Shown: positions 57,534 through 64,000 of the stretch, piece by piece | Layout: each line of letters begins with the position of its first letter | Position numbering within the stretch: position 1 is the stretch's first letter | Assembly: GCF_013113835.1 (NCBI RefSeq) | Contig: NZ_VTYQ01000006.1 | Span: 124,001-188,000 of the forward strand | Direction: 5' to 3' | Origin: Vibrio sp. RE88 | GTDB taxonomy: Bacteria > Pseudomonadota > Gammaproteobacteria > Enterobacterales > Vibrionaceae | DNA: 64,000 nt | Notes under the pieces: generated by a model | Database searches by the model: none | The model's input: only the letters and a program-made list of their open reading frames with translations | Told to the model about the DNA's origin: nothing | Made by a program: the position numbers and the translations under genes

Positions 57534-60500
57534 AACAATTCCAACTCGTCCATTAGTGCTGCCATGGCGTCGAGTTCATCCTGTTCTTGTTCATTGTTTG
57601 CCTGATACTGAGACTGAAGTGCATCCGTTAACGCCTGTAGCGTCCCAGCGGCAAAGAAGTCTTTTAATGAAATCGCTAAGTCGAGCTCTTTTTGTGCTTG
57701 AGCGACGATACGTGTAGCCAACAGAGAATGGCCTCCAAGCGCAAAGAAGTTATCGTCTAAACCGACTTTTTCTGAGCCAAGGACTTGCTGCCATGTATTG
57801 GCAAACCAAATTTCCAATTCACTCTCTGGGGCGCGATATTCCACCTGACTCCACTCTGGAGAAGGCAACGCTTTGCGGTCACGCTTGCCATTTGGTGAAA
57901 GAGGCATTTCATCCAGTGCAACGTAGATGGCCGGAACCATGTAGTCTGGAAGGTGGTCATTCAAGAGTGCTTTAGCAGCCGTTTCTTTTTCTGAATTCCA
58001 CTCACAACAAACCACGTAAGCGACAAGCTGTGTCCCTGTTTGATGCTCATAAGCAATGACTGCAGATTCATCGACGTCATCATGTTGGTTAAGAACATTC
58101 TCAATTTCTTCCAGCTCAATACGAAGCCCACGAATTTTTACCTGATGATCCAATCGACCCAAGTATTCAAGTCTGCCATCTGACATGCGAACTACTTGGT
58201 CACCGGTGCGGTACATACGAGAACCAATGTTCCCATCTTGCTCGCACGCAAACGGATTTGGCACAAAGCGATCGGCGGTCAAATCCGGTCTGGATAGGTA
58301 CTCACGCGCGAGGCCATCGCCCGCAAGGTATAGCTCACCAGGCACACCGACTGGGACTGGATTCCAACAATCATCCAATACATGAAGCTGAGTGTTGCTA
58401 ATCGCATGACCAATCGGGATGCGCTTACCGACAGGCAATTCACATTGCCAGTAAGTCACGTCAATAGCCGCTTCAGTCGGACCATAGAGGTTATGCAGCT
58501 GACAATCTGGCGCACCCGTCAACACTTTTTCAGTCAACTCAGCAGGTAAAGCTTCACCGCTACAAATAATGCGGCGCAGGCTGTTGCACTCTCCAATATT
58601 AGTCTCACTTTCAAAAGCATGAAGCATTGAAGGAACGAAATGGATCGTCGTTACGCCCTGCTCTCGAATAGTGTTATGCAATAGCTCAGGTTGTCGGTGG
58701 TGATCTGGCTCAGCAATGGCCAATCTCGCACCGTACATAAGCGGCCAGAAGAATTCCCACACAGAGACATCAAAGCTAAACGGTGTTTTCTGAAGGACAC
58801 AATCACTGACAGCTAACTGATACTCATTTTGCATCCAAGCCAAACGGTTGTTCAGTGCCGACTGGGTATTTACCACGCCTTTTGGTAGTCCTGTAGAACC
58901 GGAAGTAAAGATGACATACAGCGACTGTTCAGCCTGCCAATTTACAACTGGAGCCTCAGTGCTCTGCTCGTTGATTTGCTTTAAGAGCTCAGCCTGATTT
59001 AAAGCCACATACTGACATTGAGGATTTTCCGGCCATTGTGGCAAGGTCTCACTATCGGTCAGTAAGATGGATACATCCGCAGACTCAAGAATATAATTCA
59101 AACGTTCTGCTGGATAACTTGGGTCCAATGGCACATAAGCACCACCAGCACGAGTAATCGCGTGTAATCCAATCACTAGTTCAAACGAGCGTGGTAAACC
59201 AAGTCCGACTCTGGTTTCTTCGCCCACACCTTGTTGGCGTAGCCACTGAGCCAACTGATTCACTTTGCTGTCGAATTCAGCGTAAGTCATTGACTGCTGA
59301 CCCATGGACAAAGCAATCGCCTCTGGGGTGCGCAGTGCTTGAGCTTCAACAGCGACTGGTGGAGGAAGCATTTCACCCCAAGATTTCTTCGTCGCGTTGA
59401 ATGCTTCAATTTGTACGAACTCGTCAGAATCAACCAACTTGAGTTCAGACAGCATCGCGTTAGGATTCAATACAACTTGTTCAAGCAGCTTGAGCCAGTG
59501 ACCAAGCAACGCTTCGACAAACGTTTGATCGAATACTGGTGCTGCATAGTTAACAAAACCACTCCATTCACCGTCATCATAGGCCTGAACATCTAAGCTC
59601 AACTCTAACTGAGCCGCGACCACGCCCGGATCAAACGCTTCTGCTTGTAATCCTCCCCATTCGGCGAGAATTGAGCGCTCAATACTTTGGAAGTTGAAAC
59701 TCGTCTGGTACAACGGATGGTGCTGCAAATTACCTGTCACACCAAGTGACTCTACCAATACCTCAAATGGCACATCCTGATGCGTCAACGCCTGCTCAGT
59801 AAAACGTTTTGTCTCTTGGAGCAGGTTGTCGTAACTCATTGCCGCGTCTAAATGCGAAGGGATCACCAAGTTGTTGATGAAGCAGCCTTGCATCTGCTGA
59901 GTGTCCGGTTGTGTTCGGCCCGCAACAGGGATACCGACTCGAATTTCATCACGCCCAGAATACTTGTGAAGCAATAAGTGCCACAGGCTTAACATAACGT
60001 TAAACGGAGTCGTTGCGCTTTGTGCAGCAAGAGTCTCAATCGCGTTGACCTGCTGCTTGGTCAGAGTGAAGTGATGACGCTGACCGGTAGTTTCGAGCTG
60101 GTCTCTCGCGACATCGCTATGGAGAACAAGCGGCTCAATATCTTTCGCTAACGCCGCTTTCCACCATGACAGTGATTCTTTGGCATTATCTGACTTTAAC
60201 CACTCTTGCTGCCAGCTAGCGTAATCGGCGTAATCCAGTGCGTCAGTTTCAATGTTTGATTCAAACTGACCTGAATGACCGTACGACGAATAAACCGCCG
60301 ACAGCTCTCGCATTAGGTTTTGAATCGAAATGCCATCAGAGATGATGTGATGGACAATCAGAAGTAACTCAAATTCCTGTTCTGAATGCTTGATTAAATA
60401 AGCTCTCAATAATGAAGGCGATGACAAATCAAAAGCTTCACCGATCCAGTTGAAGCGCTGAGCCTCTAGGTCGAAGAACTCATCAGCTGAGTATTCTGCT

Positions 60501-63500
60501 AATGCGAATTGACATGCGTCGTCATCAGAATGGATAGACTGCATCAGCTCGCCATCCACCTGCACGAAGCTGGTACGCAGAGCCTCATGACGTCCTATCA
60601 CAGTGCGCAACGACTGCTCTAGCCAGTCTCTATTCACTTCGCCTTTTAACTTAAGGCCAAGCGGCATGTGATAAGCAGAGCTTTCAGGCATCAGCTGTTG
60701 AACAAACCACAAACGCTTTTGCGAAGCGCTCACTGGCATGTATTCCATGCGCGGCACTGCTTTGATCGTGACTGCGGGCTCTTTGAGTGATGTACACTGA
60801 GTTGCCATCACATCTAGTCTTGGATAATCAAAGACACTTTGAAGTAAAAGACGAATCTGGTGTTTTTGCTGCAAACGTCCAACGAGCTGTGTAGCAAGTA
60901 ATGACTGACCACCCAGAGCAAAGAAGTCGTCATTACGACTCACCTTCTCTAGCCCGAACAAGGCTTGCCATTCTTGTGCAAGAAGCTGCTCAATCTCACC
61001 TTCTGGCGCTTCATAGGCTTTGTGCTGAACATGGTTATCAGGCTGCGGCAGTTTTTTCTTGTCGACTTTACTTGCTGGCGTCAATGGCATCGAATCCATA
61101 ACCACAAGCTGTGAAGGCACCATGTAGTCAGGCAGTGCTTTCGCCATTTGAGCGAGAATATCATCGCCGTTTATTAGGTCAGCCTGACCTTCTACGTAAC
61201 CGACCAAGTATTTTCCAGTTGAACCTTCAAAGGCGGTGACAGCACTCAGTTTACTGCCACTGATACTCTGTAATCGTGACTCTATTTCACCTAATTCGAC
61301 ACGGAAGCCTCGAATTTTTATTTGGTCATCTGCCCGACCCAGATACTCCATCACGCCATCTTCGCGCCAGCGAACTAAGTCGCCAGTGCGATACATACGC
61401 TCTCCATTATTCGCAAATGGGTCTGGAACAAAACGCTCAGCTGTTAAGTCTGGACGATCAAGATAGCCTCTAGCTAAGCCAACTTCTTCACCAATGTACA
61501 ATTCGCCACTGACGCCAGAAGGAACTAGACGAAGGTCACTATCCAATACATACAGACTACGCGCACCGACAGCAGTACCGATAGGGGCATAAGCACTTTC
61601 TAGCGGTGTTTCAGGATAAGCCTGCCAGATCATTGGCGTCACGACTGTTTCCGTCGGGCCGTACCCGTTAATAATGCGTTTAGGATTCAGTACCTGCTGA
61701 AGCTTGAAATAGGTCTCTCGTGTAAAGGCTTCACCACCCAGAGTCCAAGAGCGTACAGCTAATGTTGGCTGTTCAACCTCAATCCACTCTAGCAGTGGTC
61801 CAGCATAGCTTGGCGGGAAACACGCGATGGTCACAGCTTCACGCTCAAGCACTTCACATGTCTCTTGTGCACTCCAAAGCTGCTGGTCTCGAATCACAAG
61901 TTTTGAACCAAATGCCAGAGGCACAGTCCATCTCTCTACTGCACCATCAAAACTGATTGAAGCGAAGTGCAGCTCGATGTCTTGTGGTGTCATGCCATAT
62001 CGTTGGCCAATAGTTTGAACGTGCATGCTCAGACCAGAATGAGAAACACACACACCTTTAGGTTTACCCGTTGAGCCCGAGGTATAGATCACATACGCCA
62101 GCTGCTCTTCTAAAATTTCAGGACGAGTTACGAGAGGCTGCTGAAGGTCGATTTCAGAATACGCAATGATGTTATCTGGCTGACAAATCTCACGTGCCAA
62201 TTGTTGCGAACTACTGTCAGAAATCAGCCATTGAGCATCGCTATCTTCAACCATGTAGGCCAGTCGGTCTTGAGGGTATGAAGGATCTAAAGGTAGGAAT
62301 GCAGCTCCGGCTTTCAAGACGCCGATCATTGCCACCAGCATGTCGGCGCCACGGGCAAACATCACACCAACTCGCTGATCTCGTTGAATGCCGCGCGCAA
62401 TTAGCTCAGCGGCTACGCCATCACTGAAGTTATCCAGCTGTTGGTATGTCAATGCGATCCGTTCAGTGCCATTAGTTGATAAGGCCGTTCCCCCAAGAGG
62501 ATTCGCCACAAGCGCTTCACTATCCGGTTGCGCAAGCACCTGCTCTTTTAACAGTTCTGTGAAGGGTTTGTAAGTCCATTGCTCAGACGATTTTACATGA
62601 CCAGACAAGCGAGACTCTTGCTCGGCGTCCAATACATCAAGATCACTCAGGCTATGAGTCAGCTTATCGACAAGCTGCTCAAGATAATGAGACGTCGTTG
62701 CGGACAGCGCATCAATATCTGACTGTGAGAATTTCGCTGAGTCGTACGCAAAAACAATGCGTAATGATTCACCTGGCAATACCGCCAGCGTTAACGCGTA
62801 ATGCGTAAACTCATAACTGTCAGGCTCGCCAATTTTAAGGCCAGTTTCACTAAACAGGCTCTCATCCAATGGGTAGTTTTCAAACACCACCAACGAATCA
62901 AACAGATTCTCACCAGCCAGTGGTGATTGTGCTTGTACCTCTGACAAAGAGACATGGCTGAATTCACGCTGCGCGCTAGCCTGCTCTTGTATATCGGCAA
63001 GCCATTGATTGGTTTTCGCCTGCCAGTCCACCATCGATGTAACAGGCAAGGTATTAATGAAAAGCCCAACCATGGCTTCACTGTTTGCCAGTGACGATGG
63101 TCGACCTGCAACCGTGTTGCCAAAAACAGGCTGAGACTGACCCGTGTAACGTTGAAGCGTTAGTAACCATGCGCCCTGAATGAGAGTGTTTAGCGTGATG
63201 CCAGATGACTTCAACTGAGACTGCCAACTACTCAGTACCTCAGCACTGAAGTCCACGTTGTGGCGAACATGCCCTAGTTTATCTGTGTTCGAACCGTATT
63301 GTTCAACCAACATTGTTGGCGCTTCTACACCATTCAGATAACCACGCCAGTACTCTTGAGCACTTTCTGGTTCTTGCTGTACAACCCATTCCAAATAATC
63401 GGCAAAATCATAACTGACGACAGGCAGACTCATGTTTTGGTAGTGAGAAAATAGTTCGCTAAGTAGAACACCGGTGCTCCAACCATCCATCAGAATGTGG

Positions 63501-64000
63501 TGAATCGTGAAGATACAAGCGATCTCATTGTCACCCGTTGTCACTAGATCTACTCGCCACAAAGGTTTTAGTTGCTGCGCGCTGGCATCTTGTTCCAGTT
63601 CGAAACCTTGTTCAATGAGCGAACGTTTATACGACTCTAGTTCAAAGCCTACTTCCTCTCGCCCATCAAAGACTCTGCTCGTGATAGGAAGGTCATCCCA
63701 AACATACAGGTGTGCCTGACCTTCTACTTGATGCAGCGTACTACGTAGAATCGAATGACGCTTCATCAAGGCTTTCCAACCCTCTTCTAATTGAGCAGCA
63801 TCAGCTCCCGATATAGGTAAGGTAATTTGGTTGACGTAGGTGCTTGTCTCTTGCGATAGCTGAGCGTGGAAGTACAAACCTTGCTGGAGCGTAGACAAAG
63901 GTAGAATTTGATGTGGAAGTTGATGAGCGTTACCACTTACATGGCTTAGCGTCATGAGACTCAGATTAGTGTTTGGCGCATCAGCTTGTGTCAAAACGGC
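57530..64000 (-). CDS. NRPS with at least two modules, C-A-T-C-A-T (cut by window edge)
   Basis: About 2157 codons visible; the frame is open to the window edge, and the first in-window start is only a TTG at 63994, so I take it as truncated. Module 1: C (HHILMDG, about residue 165; LQQGLYFH start of DCL or dual type), A (YTSGSTG about 636), T (GGQSL about 1028). Module 2: LCL-type C (HHIISDG about 1216), A (FTSGSTG about 1696), T (GGHSL about 2088). Codes by eye: module 1 DGECWLGVTK, module 2 DVWHISLIDK, a serine-type code. The order fits hydroxyornithine then serine. Confidence 0.9.
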   Translation of the reverse strand, partial: AVLTQADAPNTNLSLMTLSHVSGNAHQLPHQILPLSTLQQGLYFHAQLSQETSTYVNQITLPISGADAAQLEEGWKALMKRHSILRSTLHQVEGQAHLYVWDDLPITSRVFDGREEVGFELESYKRSLIEQGFELEQDASAQQLKPLWRVDLVTTGDNEIACIFTIHHILMDGWSTGVLLSELFSHYQNMSLPVVSYDFADYLEWVVQQEPESAQEYWRGYLNGVEAPTMLVEQYGSNTDKLGHVRHNVDFSAEVLSSWQSQLKSSGITLNTLIQGAWLLTLQRYTGQSQPVFGNTVAGRPSSLANSEAMVGLFINTLPVTSMVDWQAKTNQWLADIQEQASAQREFSHVSLSEVQAQSPLAGENLFDSLVVFENYPLDESLFSETGLKIGEPDSYEFTHYALTLAVLPGESLRIVFAYDSAKFSQSDIDALSATTSHYLEQLVDKLTHSLSDLDVLDAEQESRLSGHVKSSEQWTYKPFTELLKEQVLAQPDSEALVANPLGGTALSTNGTERIALTYQQLDNFSDGVAAELIARGIQRDQRVGVMFARGADMLVAMIGVLKAGAAFLPLDPSYPQDRLAYMVEDSDAQWLISDSSSQQLAREICQPDNIIAYSEIDLQQPLVTRPEILEEQLAYVIYTSGSTGKPKGVCVSHSGLSMHVQTIGQRYGMTPQDIELHFASISFDGAVERWTVPLAFGSKLVIRDQQLWSAQETCEVLEREAVTIACFPPSYAGPLLEWIEVEQPTLAVRSWTLGGEAFTRETYFKLQQVLNPKRIINGYGPTETVVTPMIWQAYPETPLESAYAPIGTAVGARSLYVLDSDLRLVPSGVSGELYIGEEVGLARGYLDRPDLTAERFVPDPFANNGERMYRTGDLVRWREDGVMEYLGRADDQIKIRGFRVELGEIESRLQSISGSKLSAVTAFEGSTGKYLVGYVEGQADLINGDDILAQMAKALPDYMVPSQLVVMDSMPLTPASKVDKKKLPQPDNHVQHKAYEAPEGEIEQLLAQEWQALFGLEKVSRNDDFFALGGQSLLATQLVGRLQQKHQIRLLLQSVFDYPRLDVMATQCTSLKEPAVTIKAVPRMEYMPVSASQKRLWFVQQLMPESSAYHMPLGLKLKGEVNRDWLEQSLRTVIGRHEALRTSFVQVDGELMQSIHSDDDACQFALAEYSADEFFDLEAQRFNWIGEAFDLSSPSLLRAYLIKHSEQEFELLLIVHHIISDGISIQNLMRELSAVYSSYGHSGQFESNIETDALDYADYASWQQEWLKSDNAKESLSWWKAALAKDIEPLVLHSDVARDQLETTGQRHHFTLTKQQVNAIETLAAQSATTPFNVMLSLWHLLLHKYSGRDEIRVGIPVAGRTQPDTQQMQGCFINNLVIPSHLDAAMSYDNLLQETKRFTEQALTHQDVPFEVLVESLGVTGNLQHHPLYQTSFNFQSIERSILAEWGGLQAEAFDPGVVAAQLELSLDVQAYDDGEWSGFVNYAAPVFDQTFVEALLGHWLKLLEQVVLNPNAMLSELKLVDSDEFVQIEAFNATKKSWGEMLPPPVAVEAQALRTPEAIALSMGQQSMTYAEFDSKVNQLAQWLRQQGVGEETRVGLGLPRSFELVIGLHAITRAGGAYVPLDPSYPAERLNYILESADVSILLTDSETLPQWPENPQCQYVALNQAELLKQINEQSTEAPVVNWQAEQSLYVIFTSGSTGLPKGVVNTQSALNNRLAWMQNEYQLAVSDCVLQKTPFSFDVSVWEFFWPLMYGARLAIAEPDHHRQPELLHNTIREQGVTTIHFVPSMLHAFESETNIGECNSLRRIICSGEALPAELTEKVLTGAPDCQLHNLYGPTEAAIDVTYWQCELPVGKRIPIGHAISNTQLHVLDDCWNPVPVGVPGELYLAGDGLAREYLSRPDLTADRFVPNPFACEQDGNIGSRMYRTGDQVVRMSDGRLEYLGRLDHQVKIRGLRIELEEIENVLNQHDDVDESAVIAYEHQTGTQLVAYVVCCEWNSEKETAAKALLNDHLPDYMVPAIYVALDEMPLSPNGKRDRKALPSPEWSQVEYRAPESELEIWFANTWQQVLGSEKVGLDDNFFALGGHSLLATRIVAQAQKELDLAISLKDFFAAGTLQALTDALQSQYQANNEQEQDELDAMAALMDELELL

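Noticed and set aside
47427..64000. Aerobactin- or vibrioferrin-type siderophore cluster
   Set aside because: No NIS synthetase of the IucA/IucC type is present; the peptide is built by NRPS modules instead.
1..64000. CRISPR arrays, insertion sequences or prophage genes
   Set aside because: I saw no repeat-spacer array, transposase, integrase or phage structural genes in the window.

Overview
The window looks like a chromosome segment of a marine Vibrio (Gammaproteobacteria). Gene content supports this: a NorM-type MATE pump beside riboflavin synthase, DUF3802, DUF2960 and DUF3080 proteins, a complete syp-type biofilm polysaccharide locus with its sigma-54 promoters, and a hydroxamate NRPS siderophore cluster of the amphibactin kind. 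The amphibactin-like cluster would fit species around V. neptunius or V. coralliilyticus, but that is inference. Both ends cut genes: a sensor kinase at the left (1-909, minus) and a large NRPS at the right (57530-64000, minus).

Layout. (1) 1-7499: a two-component system (sensor kinase and NtrC-type activator, minus strand) faces a tungstate/molybdate supply operon, tupA-tupB-tupC-mobA-mobB/moeA. The gap between them holds a good sigma-54 promoter and two matching palindromes, so the activator probably switches the operon on. A DUF2960 gene follows. (2) 7784-10400: two TadE-like pseudopilins and a TadG-like von Willebrand protein without other tad genes, behind a leader with overlapping inverted repeats. 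(3) 10413-23302: mostly housekeeping and single genes: GNAT, N-acetylglucosamine kinase, DTW tRNA-modifying enzyme, a fatty acid hydroxylase family protein, a periplasmic solute-binding protein, a chemoreceptor, an NlpC/P60 lipoprotein, fructosamine kinase-like, CPXCG protein, ribE, norM, DUF3080 lipoprotein and a periplasmic ATP-dependent DNA ligase.

(4) 23459-45025: an 18-gene syp-type locus, all on the plus strand, in sypA to sypR order. Four sigma-54 promoters precede sypA, sypI, sypM and sypP, and palindromes TTCTCA-N3-TGAGAA (candidate SypG enhancers) lie before the first three. The place of sypE is taken by a PhnD-like periplasmic binding protein next to the hybrid kinase, while the SypA serine that SypE modifies in V. 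fischeri is kept. SypG activates transcription; SypB, C, D and O form the export and chain-length machinery; SypH, I, J, N, P, Q and R build the repeat unit; SypK flips it, SypL polymerises it and SypM acylates it.

(5) 45101-47203: two identical tRNA-Val(GAC) genes, a small zinc-ribbon protein, a DUF2127 membrane protein and a secreted NLP (necrosis-inducing) family protein with the GHRHDWE motif. (6) 47381-64000: a siderophore cluster on the minus strand: NRPS modules (X-Ser-X-TE in the visible part), a TonB-dependent receptor under a Fur box, a hydroxyornithine acyltransferase and an ornithine N5-monooxygenase. The visible order, hydroxyornithine-type/Ser/hydroxyornithine-type/TE, matches the last three residues of amphibactin.
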